In this document: positions 39,588-47,046 of the stretch, one piece after another
Numbering within the stretch: the first letter of the stretch is position 1
Layout: each line of letters begins with the position of its first letter
Assembly: GCF_013359775.1 (NCBI RefSeq)
Contig: NZ_JABMCI010000065.1
Span: forward strand, 124,001 to 188,000
Origin: Cellulomonas humilata
GTDB lineage: Bacteria; Actinomycetota; Actinomycetes; Actinomycetales; Cellulomonadaceae
Reading direction: 5' to 3'
DNA: 64,000 nucleotides
Notes under the pieces: generated by a model
Seen by the model: only the letters and a program-made list of their open reading frames with translations
Databases searched by the model: none
Told to the model about the DNA's origin: nothing
Program-made: the position numbers and the translations under genes

Positions 39588-42500
39588 TCAGCGGCGCGCG
39601 GCGGCTCGACGGGCCGTCACGCGCGCGTGCACGTCGGTCTCGATGATCTCCAGGTCGAGCTCGACCGGGTCCTCGTGGCCGCCGGTCGAGCGAACCGACT
39701 CCCCCAGGGCCTCCTCGATCTGCTGCTCCGCGTAGAGCCGCGCGATCTGGCGTGCCGCAGCCGCGTTGCCCGCCTGCCGCGCGATCCGCTCCTCGACGCT
39801 CCCGGGTTGACCCCCGGCGCGGACCTCGGCCGAGATGCGCGCGTAGCGGCGCGAGATGGCCGATCGCGGGTAGATGTCCCTGTTCTGCGCGACTTCGTCC
39901 AGGTGCTCGACGTCGAGCGAGAAGACGTCCCGACCGCCGTAGAGCGTCTGGATCGCCGAGGCTGCCGTCCTCAGTCGCCGCGCCAGCCCCATCTCCTCGC
40001 GCGACGTGGCCGCGGCGTCGATGCTCGAGTGGAATCGGCGGCGTGCGGCATCGCGCTGCGGCGTCGTCGCGCCGGGCGCGGCGTCGATCCACCGGTCTCC
40101 CATCGACCTGATGCGCTGGATCGAGATCTCACTGAGCTGCACGGGCACGGCTCGCATCTGGCCGAGCGCGGCGCCGGCGCCCGGTACCCGACCGGTCTGG
40201 AGCCCGGCCATCGACTCCTCGTTGACCTTGCCTGCTGTGTCCTCCCACACGGACACCGCCTGCTCCCCTTCGCCGTGCTCGTCCAGCGCGACGTCGGCGG
40301 TATCTCCCTCCTCCCGCTGCACGTGCACGTGGAACGTGTGACCGTCGCTGGCGACCAGCTCGGCGTGGCCGAGCTGGTGCCGCTGCCGCAGGCCCGCGAG
40401 CCCGGCGCGCACCGATCCCTGCGTCGCGTTCGACGCCCGCAGGAGTGCGTTGGCATCCCGGAGCGCGGAGGTCACGCCACCGTCCCTGACCGACTCGACC
40501 TTGCCCTTCACCCACGCCTTGCCCGCCGCGACCTTGGCCTTGACCTTGCCGCTGATGCCCTTCATCCCCCTGATCAGCGGCCCGGCGAGCTTGAGCCCCG
40601 TGGCGATGACGAAGTCGAGGGCCTTGGTCACCGGCTTCTGGAGGGTGTCGATGATCTGCCGGATCTTCTGGCCGATCCCGCCGAGGCCGATCGCGCTGGC
40701 GAGGAACCCGATGATGAGCGGGACCATCTGGCCCAGGACGTCGTCGATCTTGGCGATCACGCCGGAGACGTTCCCGCGCACGATGTCGGCGACGGAGTCG
40801 AGCACGGTGTTGACGAACTGCATGATCCGGCTGCCGTTGGTGATGAAGAACATCACGACGTCGTAGATCAGCTTGCACGCCTTGATGAACGCGGCGGCGG
40901 GGTTGAGCAGGCCGATGAGCCAGGTGATCCCCGCGGTGATGATCCTGGTGATGACGAAGTCCTTGACCTGCTCGAGGATCATCTCCTTGAGGTCGCCGAG
41001 CTTCTCCACGAGCATCTGCCACAGCCCGCCGACCCCCTCGGCGGCGAAGACCTTGAAGATCTCCACGCCCTTCTCGGCGGCGCCCATGGCCTTCTCGCCG
41101 ATCTTGCGCACGATCCGGTTGCGGATGGTGGTCCACGTGAGGCCGAACAGCGAGGCGAGCAGCTGGACGATCCCCTTGAGGTCGAAGGTCTCGGGGAGCT
41201 CGACGCCGCCCTCGGCGAGTGCACCGAAGAGCCAGCTCATGAGGCCCTTGCGCAGGTGCTCGAGGATGTTGTCCTTGAACTTGAGGATGCCGCCCTTGAC
41301 GCCGGCGATGAGGTTGCCGAGGAACCCGATCGGGTCCTTGACGATGTCGCCGACGACGCTCGCGGCCCTGGCCAGGACGCCGGTGAGCATCGCGACGAGC
41401 TCGCGGATCGTGTTGATGACGGCCTTGATGGCGCCGATCGCCTTGTCGACGAGGCCCTTGTTCGCGGCCTGGAGCTCCTCGATCCGCTCGTCGAGCCCCT
41501 TGCGTGCCTCGACGTACTTCGTGGCGAGGGCGTCGACGACGGCGCTCTGCTTGTCGGCGACGTCGCTCTCGAGCTGCTCGAACTTCTCGCCCACCTCGGA
41601 GGACGCCTGCGCGCCGACCTTCTTCAGGTCCGCGGGCAGCCCCTTCACATACGTGGCGATCTCGGCCTTGCCGCTCGCGATCCGCTTCTTGGCCGCCGAG
41701 AGGTCGGCGGCGACGATGTCGGCGACGCGGGAGATGACGCCGTCCATCTCCTTGAGGTACAGCTCGCGACCGGCGGCGTAGAACTCGTCGACCTTCGACG
41801 GCATCCCGAGCAGCTTGTCCTTGGCCCAGCGCAGTCCGCCCAGCCAGCCGCCGTAGCGATCCTTCTTGTAGGCCGACATCTTGGCCGAGACGAAGGACTC
41901 GAATGTCGCCCGGGCACCCTTCTCGCCGGTGTCGAAGGCCGCGTCGACCTTGGGGTCGAGGCCGTCGAGCAGCAGCTTCACGTCTGCCTCGGTGGCGGTG
42001 AAGATCGCCTGGACCTTGGCGGTGACCTCCGCGCGCCGTTCTTCGTCCTTGGCCTTCGCCGCCCCCTTGTCCGCGACCACCTTCGCCAGCGCGGCCATCT
42101 TGGCGCCCCGCATACCCGTGACGGCCTCGCCGGTCTGCTCGGTCGCGTCGGTCTTGTGCTGGGCGATCACCTGCTGCTCCTGCGCGCGGAACTGCGCGGG
42201 GGCGGCGTCGGCGTGCGCGGCGGCGGCCTGCTTGTCACCGAGCGCCTGCTCGAACTGGGGCTCGCCCGACTGCGCGAGCTGCTGGTCGGTGACCTCGGCC
42301 TGGGCCATCTCGTCGTTCGCCTCGTGCCGGCCGGCCTCGAGGTTGATCTGCTCGGGCGGGGCGGGTTTCGGTGCGGCGCCTGCCCCGGGCACCGGGGCGA
42401 CCTGGCTGGGCTGCTCCGCCGGCATCGGGCTCACCGGCTTCGGGACCGCCGACGACGGGTCCGGGGCGGCCGCGGTCGCCGACGCGATCCCCTGGGCCTG

Positions 42501-43463
42501 CCCGTCGGCCCCCTGGGAGACGAGGCCCTTCACCTCGCCCTTGACCTCGCCGGCCTTGCCGGACTCCTTGTATGAGTCCGCTTCCTTGAGGGTCTTCGGC
42601 GACTTCGCCTCGATCGCGGTCTTCACCGCCGCGATGAACGCCTTCTTGTCGAACGCGCCCGGCTGCTGGGCGTCCATCGCGTCGACCTTCGCGGCCTTCG
42701 CCTGGCCGGCGACGTCGTCGGTCGGGGGCACGGCGGCGTCCTGCGCCTCCGTCGCCTTGGACGCCGCCGACGGGTGCGCCTTCGCTCCTCTGGCCGAGCC
42801 CGCCAGGCCGCCGCTGACCGCGCGGAACGCCGGGTCCTGCGCAGGACTCGTCCCGGCCGGCGGCACCGGTGGCAGCAGCCGCGCGTCGGCGGGCAGCACC
42901 CCGGGTCCTGCTGCGGCGGGCCCCCCACCGGCGGCGCCCGTGCCCGGGGTCGACGCGGACGGCCCGTGGCCACCCGTGCCGGCACCCTTGACGCCTGCTC
43001 CGCCCTTGACCCCCGCCCGGCCGAGCGGGCTCTTCGCAGGTACCGGCTTGGGCGGTGCCACGGGCTTCTTCGACGGCACGGACTCAGGACCGAACCCCGT
43101 GCGCGTCACTGCCAGCGCCGAGGCGGGAGGCTTCGGCCCTTCCAGGTCGACGGGCACACCGGTGTCCCGTGCCGCGACCAGGCCCTTCTCGACGACGTCG
43201 ATCGCAGGCTCGTCCTGCCGGATCTCTCGCAGCGCCGAGTCGATCGCCCCGGTGGCCTGCGAGCTCGGCCCCCGCAGCTTCGCCGCCATGAGCGCGCTCA
43301 CGGCCGCGTTCCCGGCTGCCCGCTGCAACGCCAGCAGACCCAGCGGACCGCCGGCGGCGCGCGACGGCCCGCCGACGGCTCTTCGCCGACCCTCCACCAG
43401 GGCCCCACCCACGGCACGCGTGGGATCCCGCGTGGAGCCGGCCGGCCGGTGCGCACCGGGCAT
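39588..43463 (-). CDS. Giant protein with eCIS-associated LQRxxGN motif and tape-measure-like hydrophobic core
   Basis: 1291 residues. Residues 43-58 are LLALQRAAGNAAVSAL, the short motif found near the N-terminus of proteins linked to extracellular contractile injection systems (eCIS). A Pro/Ala/Gly-rich disordered stretch runs to about residue 400, with coiled-coil helices at about 430-720 (for example KAKDEERRAEVTAKVQAIFT). A hydrophobic helical region spans about 760-1010 (FVITRIITAGITWLIGLLNP, MVPLIIGFLASAIGLGGIGQ), like a tape measure or pore-forming core. The C-terminal 250 residues are a soluble domain with no recognised motif. There is no signal peptide. No sheath, tube, baseplate or ATPase gene is in the window. 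Start uncertain because no strong Shine-Dalgarno is seen. Confidence 0.7.
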   Translation of the reverse strand: MPGAHRPAGSTRDPTRAVGGALVEGRRRAVGGPSRAAGGPLGLLALQRAAGNAAVSALMAAKLRGPSSQATGAIDSALREIRQDEPAIDVVEKGLVAARDTGVPVDLEGPKPPASALAVTRTGFGPESVPSKKPVAPPKPVPAKSPLGRAGVKGGAGVKGAGTGGHGPSASTPGTGAAGGGPAAAGPGVLPADARLLPPVPPAGTSPAQDPAFRAVSGGLAGSARGAKAHPSAASKATEAQDAAVPPTDDVAGQAKAAKVDAMDAQQPGAFDKKAFIAAVKTAIEAKSPKTLKEADSYKESGKAGEVKGEVKGLVSQGADGQAQGIASATAAAPDPSSAVPKPVSPMPAEQPSQVAPVPGAGAAPKPAPPEQINLEAGRHEANDEMAQAEVTDQQLAQSGEPQFEQALGDKQAAAAHADAAPAQFRAQEQQVIAQHKTDATEQTGEAVTGMRGAKMAALAKVVADKGAAKAKDEERRAEVTAKVQAIFTATEADVKLLLDGLDPKVDAAFDTGEKGARATFESFVSAKMSAYKKDRYGGWLGGLRWAKDKLLGMPSKVDEFYAAGRELYLKEMDGVISRVADIVAADLSAAKKRIASGKAEIATYVKGLPADLKKVGAQASSEVGEKFEQLESDVADKQSAVVDALATKYVEARKGLDERIEELQAANKGLVDKAIGAIKAVINTIRELVAMLTGVLARAASVVGDIVKDPIGFLGNLIAGVKGGILKFKDNILEHLRKGLMSWLFGALAEGGVELPETFDLKGIVQLLASLFGLTWTTIRNRIVRKIGEKAMGAAEKGVEIFKVFAAEGVGGLWQMLVEKLGDLKEMILEQVKDFVITRIITAGITWLIGLLNPAAAFIKACKLIYDVVMFFITNGSRIMQFVNTVLDSVADIVRGNVSGVIAKIDDVLGQMVPLIIGFLASAIGLGGIGQKIRQIIDTLQKPVTKALDFVIATGLKLAGPLIRGMKGISGKVKAKVAAGKAWVKGKVESVRDGGVTSALRDANALLRASNATQGSVRAGLAGLRQRHQLGHAELVASDGHTFHVHVQREEGDTADVALDEHGEGEQAVSVWEDTAGKVNEESMAGLQTGRVPGAGAALGQMRAVPVQLSEISIQRIRSMGDRWIDAAPGATTPQRDAARRRFHSSIDAAATSREEMGLARRLRTAASAIQTLYGGRDVFSLDVEHLDEVAQNRDIYPRSAISRRYARISAEVRAGGQPGSVEERIARQAGNAAAARQIARLYAEQQIEEALGESVRSTGGHEDPVELDLEIIETDVHARVTARRAAARR

Positions 43464-43593
43464 GTGCCGAGCGTGCCCGCGGACGCGCTGCCCGGCCCCG
43501 CTCTCGAGGGTGCTCGGGAGGGCACCCGCCGCTGCCCGAAGGGGCGGCCGGACGGCTCGTCGGTACGGACCCGCCCCCGCAGCGTGTGGCGGC

Positions 43594-43599
43594 TACCCT
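43594..43599 (+). promoter_or_regulatory. Probable -10 box for the lipoprotein gene
   Basis: TACCCT, 6 bases before the GTG at 43606. No Shine-Dalgarno sequence is visible. Confidence 0.35.
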
Positions 43600-43605
43600 G
43601 TCGCG

Positions 43606-44157
43606 GTGCCCCGACCCGTCCCCCTGACCCGCGCCCGGCCGCGCGCTGCTGCTGCCGCAGTCGCGCTGCTGGTCGGCTGGTCCGTCGCGGCGTGCACGAC
43701 CAGCGGGCCCGGGCAGATCTCGCCCACCGGCACCGCGGTGGCGTCCCTGACGGCCGCGCCGGCGCCGACGGAGTCGCTGCTGCCCGACGCCACGACCAGC
43801 GCGAACTCGGCGGTCGGCGAGGTCGTCGACGGCTTCCCGGCGGCGCTCGTGCCGGTGCCCGCGGGCGCCGAGGTGCTGCTGTCCTCGGCGGAGCCGGTGG
43901 CGGGCACCGACCTGACCCAGGTGAGCCTCAACCTGCTCACGGACCAGGACGCGGCCGGTCTGCTCGACGCCGTCCGCGCTCCCCTGGTCGCGGCCGGCTT
44001 CACGGAGTCCACGCCGCCCGCGCCCGAGCCCGGGCTGGCGGCACAGTCGACGTTCACGCGCGGCGACGGCTCCGAGCTGTTGGTCGTCGGCATCCTCGAC
44101 CGGGACGACGAGCGCACGCTCACGCTCGGCGGGCGGGTCCGCGCGACCGCGCCGTAG
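43606..44157 (+). CDS. Putative lipoprotein
   Basis: 183 residues from a GTG at 43606. The N-terminus is a lipoprotein signal: basic PRPVPLTRARPRA, hydrophobic AAAAVALLVGW, and lipobox SVAACTT with Cys near residue 28. The mature part begins with a Thr/Ser/Pro-rich linker and ends in a small alpha/beta domain (GAEVLLSSAEPVAGTDLTQV, then EVLVVGIL-like strands LLVVGILDRDDERTLTLGGR). It should be anchored to the outer face of the membrane. The domain is not recognised. The stop codon TAG forms part of the probable -10 box of the next gene. Confidence 0.75.
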   Translation: MPRPVPLTRARPRAAAAAVALLVGWSVAACTTSGPGQISPTGTAVASLTAAPAPTESLLPDATTSANSAVGEVVDGFPAALVPVPAGAEVLLSSAEPVAGTDLTQVSLNLLTDQDAAGLLDAVRAPLVAAGFTESTPPAPEPGLAAQSTFTRGDGSELLVVGILDRDDERTLTLGGRVRATAP

Positions 44158-44160
44158 GCT
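44155..44160 (+). promoter_or_regulatory. Probable -10 box for the idsA-type synthase, overlapping the lipoprotein stop
   Basis: TAGGCT, whose first three bases are the stop codon of the preceding lipoprotein gene. It lies 7 bases before the GTG at 44168, with no Shine-Dalgarno between. Confidence 0.35.
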
Positions 44161-44167
44161 GCCCCGC

Positions 44168-45289
44168 GTGAGCACAGCGACACCCTCCCTCGTCGACGTC
44201 GAGGACGTCAGACCTCGTATCGACGCCGTGTTGACCAGCCACGTCGCCCAGCTGCGCACCGTCCTGTCGGCCGCCAGCGACGACGCGGACGTGCTGGCCG
44301 ACGCCGTGGCGCAGATCCTCACGGGCGGCAAGCGCCTGCGGGCCGCGTTCTGCTACTGGTCCTGGCGTGCGCACGGCGGGGTCCCCGGTACGCGGGAGGC
44401 GGAGGCCGTGCTCCGGGTGGGCGCCGCGCTCGAGCTGTTCCAGGCGGCCGCGCTCTTCCACGACGACGTCATGGACGACTCGGACACCCGCCGCGGGTTC
44501 CCTGCGGCGCACCGGGCGTTCGCGCACCTGCACGCCCGGCACGGGCTGACCGGCGACGCCGAGAGGTTCGGGATGTCGGCCGCGATCCTGCTGGGCGACC
44601 TCACGCTCATCGCGAGCGAGCAAGAGTTCGCGCGCGCCCTGGGCCAGCAGCCCCGCAGGCGCGCCGAACGCTCCCGGGCCGTCTTCGACCTGATGCGCAC
44701 CGAGGTGACGGTGGGCCAGTACCTCGACGTGCTGGCGCAGGCGCTCCCCTGGGGCGACGACCCGGCCGGCGACGAGGTCCGGGCCCGCGAGGTCATCCGC
44801 GCCAAGGCGGCGCGCTACAGCGTCGAGCATCCGATCGTGCTGGGCGCGGCGCTGGCCGATGCCGGCGAGGACGAGCTGGACGCCTGCCGCGCCCTGGGCC
44901 TGCCGCTCGGCGAGGCGTTCCAGCTGCGCGACGACCTGCTCGGCGTGTTCGGCGATCCGCAGACCACGGGCAAGCCGGCTGGCGACGACCTGCGCGAGGG
45001 CAAGCGGACGGTGCTGACGGCCCGGGCGGTCGCGCGCGCCCGGGCGGGGTCCGACGACGCCACGGTGCAGCTGCTGCGGGACCGGCTGGGCGACCGCGCA
45101 CTGAGCGAGGCCGACGTGACGGTGCTCGCCGATGCCATCCGGGCCACCGGGGCGCCCGACGACGTCGAGGCGCTCATCGAGGACCTCGCGGACCGCGCGT
45201 TCTCACTCATGGACGCGCGCCCGTGGACAGATCCCGCCCGTGCTCAGCTCATCGGTCTGGCTCACGCGGCCGTCGACCGCCACGCCTGA
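44168..45289 (+). CDS. Polyprenyl diphosphate synthase (IdsA-type)
   Basis: 373 residues from a GTG at 44168. The first Asp-rich motif is FHDDVMDDSDTRRG, with GGKRLRAAF about 35 residues before it. The second motif is FQLRDDLLGVFGDP, where the fifth position is Gly, a form usual in actinobacterial idsA2-like enzymes. The GKRTVLTARAV motif follows. It makes prenyl diphosphates (probably C15-C20) for menaquinone, lipid carrier or other prenyl products. By order it corresponds to Rv2173 (idsA2), next to Rv2175c and pknL. It differs clearly from the synthase at 6781. Confidence 0.93.
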   Translation: MSTATPSLVDVEDVRPRIDAVLTSHVAQLRTVLSAASDDADVLADAVAQILTGGKRLRAAFCYWSWRAHGGVPGTREAEAVLRVGAALELFQAAALFHDDVMDDSDTRRGFPAAHRAFAHLHARHGLTGDAERFGMSAAILLGDLTLIASEQEFARALGQQPRRRAERSRAVFDLMRTEVTVGQYLDVLAQALPWGDDPAGDEVRAREVIRAKAARYSVEHPIVLGAALADAGEDELDACRALGLPLGEAFQLRDDLLGVFGDPQTTGKPAGDDLREGKRTVLTARAVARARAGSDDATVQLLRDRLGDRALSEADVTVLADAIRATGAPDDVEALIEDLADRAFSLMDARPWTDPARAQLIGLAHAAVDRHA

Positions 45290-45294
45290 CCCCG

Positions 45295-45708
45295 TCAGAG
45301 CTCCGCGGCGGCCCGTCGTCGGATCTCGGTCTTGCGGCCGGCGCGCAGCGCGTCGATGGGGGTCCCCGGCAGTGAGTCGTCGGGCGTGAAGAGCCACTTG
45401 ATGGCGGCCTCGTCGGTGAACCCGGCGTCGGAGAGCACCGTCAACGTGCCCTGCAACGAGGCGAGCACCGCCCACGGCAGGTCCGGGTCCCGGTTGGTCG
45501 GCTGCGCCGGGTTGGCCAGGTGTCCCGGCACCAGGAACGCACCCGGGACGTAGAAGATCCGGGGGTCGCCACGGCGGACGCCGATGATCCGGCGCTCCTG
45601 CACGATCCGGCGCACCTTGGAGGCGTCGAGGCCGAGCCGGTCGGCGATGTCGGGGACGGTGAGCCACTCGTCGACCAGCCGGTCGAGGGTCTCTGGAGAA
45701 TCGTTCAC
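45295..45708 (-). CDS. Rv2175c-family winged-helix DNA-binding protein
   Basis: 137 residues from a GTG at 45708. The winged-helix region is EWLTVPDIADRLGLDASKVR, followed by the wing RRIIGVRRGDPRIFYVPGAF. The C-terminal half (TLTVLSDAGFTDEAAIKWLF and TPIDALRAGRKTEIRRRA) is the conserved Rv2175c C-terminal domain. In M. tuberculosis this protein binds DNA and is phosphorylated by PknL. The PASTA kinase is nearby (47047), with a LysM gene in between. The gene converges on the synthase, with 5 bases between stops. Confidence 0.93.
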   Translation of the reverse strand: MNDSPETLDRLVDEWLTVPDIADRLGLDASKVRRIVQERRIIGVRRGDPRIFYVPGAFLVPGHLANPAQPTNRDPDLPWAVLASLQGTLTVLSDAGFTDEAAIKWLFTPDDSLPGTPIDALRAGRKTEIRRRAAAEL

Positions 45709-45714
45709 CCGACA

Positions 45715-45720
45715 AGAGTA
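45715..45720 (-). promoter_or_regulatory. Probable -10 box for the Rv2175c-like gene
   Basis: TACTCT on the minus strand, 6 bases before the GTG at 45708. No Shine-Dalgarno is visible. Confidence 0.4.
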
Positions 45721-45852
45721 CGCATCCGCGAATTACACAGGCGCAATTCACCCGTGCGCTTTCCCCGCGTGCCGTATTCGGATACGTTCGCATTCTGTCA
45801 CTCCAGTCACACAGGCACCATCCGTTTACTTACGCACCATGAGGTAGGTCCC

Positions 45853-46998
45853 ATGTCGCAGCACGCCACCGCCCGCCGAGTCGCCACCGGAACCGGCGCG
45901 ACCCTCGCGCTGGCCGTCGTCGGCGTGACCGCGACCGGCGGTGCGGCCCACGCCGACGACGCCTACACGGTCCGCCAGGGGGACACGGTCAGCCACATCG
46001 CGACGCGCACCGGCACCACCGTGGCCGCCATCGCCCGGGCCAACTCACTTGCCGACGCCTCGCGCATCCGGATCGGGCAGGTCCTGTCCATCCCGTCCGG
46101 GTCGGCGCCCGCCGCCGCGCCCGCCGCCGCTGCTCCGGCGCCCGCGTCCGGGAGCTACACGGTCGCCTCAGGGGACACGGTCAGCCACATCGCCGCGAAG
46201 CTGGGGACCTCGGTGCAGGCGATCGTCGCCGCCAACGGTCTCGACGCGCGCGCCTTCATCCGCGTCGGCCAGACGCTGACGGTCCCGGGCTCCACGGCAG
46301 CCACCGCCGCGCCCGCCCCGGCCGCCGTCGCGCAGGCAGCCGGCTCCGTCTCCCACACGGTGCGGTCCGGCGAGACGGTCACCGCCATCGCCGCCAAGCA
46401 CGGCGCCACCGTCGCCGCGGTGATCGCGGCCAACGGGCTGGACGCCCGCGCGCTGATCCGCATCGGGCAGACGCTCACCGTCCCGGTCCCGGCCGCGGCC
46501 CCGGCGGCCGCTGCCGTGGGCAACACCTTCGCCGGCCGCACGTACTCGGACTCCGTCGTGGCCGCCGCGAACGCGAACCTGGCCACGCTGCGCAGCACGG
46601 GGGCGCCCTCGAAGGCGGAGATGCAGGCCAAGATCGCCGCGACCGCACGCGCGATGGGGGTCGACCCGGCGCTGGCCCAGGCGATCGCCTTCCAGGAGTC
46701 CGGCTTCAACCACGCCGTCGTCTCCCCCGCCAACGCCATCGGGACGATGCAGGTGATCCCGACCTCGGGCCAGTGGGCGTCGGACCTCGTCGGTCGTCAG
46801 CTCAACCTGCTGAACCCCGACGACAACGTCACTGCGGGCGTCGCCATCCTGCGCGCGCTCGTCAGCAACGCCCCCGACCTGCCGACCGCCATCGCCGGCT
46901 ACTACCAGGGCGCCACGTCGGTGAAGAAGAACGGCATGTTCGCGGACACGCGGCGCTACGTCGCCAACGTCCAGACGCACATGACGCGCTTCCGCTGA
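45853..46998 (+). CDS. Secreted LysM protein with lytic transglycosylase-like domain
   Basis: 381 residues from an ATG at 45853 preceded by GAGGTAGGT. A signal peptide covers residues 1-34 (hydrophobic TLALAVVGVTATGGAAHA, cleavage near AHADD). Three LysM repeats follow at about residues 37-81, 98-142 and 161-206 (YTVRQGDTVSHIATRTGTTV and variants), joined by Ala/Pro linkers. From about 255 comes an SLT-like domain with the catalytic-type Glu in AFQESGF, and IGTMQVIPTSGQWA, NPDDNVTAGVAILRALV. It probably binds and cleaves peptidoglycan at the cell surface. The 144-base intergenic region upstream is unusually AT-rich. Confidence 0.9.
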   Translation: MSQHATARRVATGTGATLALAVVGVTATGGAAHADDAYTVRQGDTVSHIATRTGTTVAAIARANSLADASRIRIGQVLSIPSGSAPAAAPAAAAPAPASGSYTVASGDTVSHIAAKLGTSVQAIVAANGLDARAFIRVGQTLTVPGSTAATAAPAPAAVAQAAGSVSHTVRSGETVTAIAAKHGATVAAVIAANGLDARALIRIGQTLTVPVPAAAPAAAAVGNTFAGRTYSDSVVAAANANLATLRSTGAPSKAEMQAKIAATARAMGVDPALAQAIAFQESGFNHAVVSPANAIGTMQVIPTSGQWASDLVGRQLNLLNPDDNVTAGVAILRALVSNAPDLPTAIAGYYQGATSVKKNGMFADTRRYVANVQTHMTRFR

Positions 46999-47033
46999 GG
47001 TCGCGCCTGCCGCACTCGCGGGGCTCTCGACCG

Positions 47034-47039
47034 TAGACT
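47034..47039 (+). promoter_or_regulatory. Probable -10 box for the PASTA kinase
   Basis: TAGACT, 7 bases before the GTG at 47047. No Shine-Dalgarno is visible, suggesting a leaderless transcript. Confidence 0.4.
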
Positions 47040-47046
47040 CCCTGCC

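Noticed and set aside
39588..43463. A contractile injection locus centred on the giant protein
   Set aside because: No sheath, tube, baseplate, spike or AAA+ ATPase gene is present anywhere in the window, so only an associated protein can be claimed.
45709..45852. A c-di-AMP (ydaO-type) riboswitch before the LysM/transglycosylase gene
   Set aside because: Such riboswitches need a longer leader and a defined set of helices; only 144 bases are available and I see no matching conserved core.
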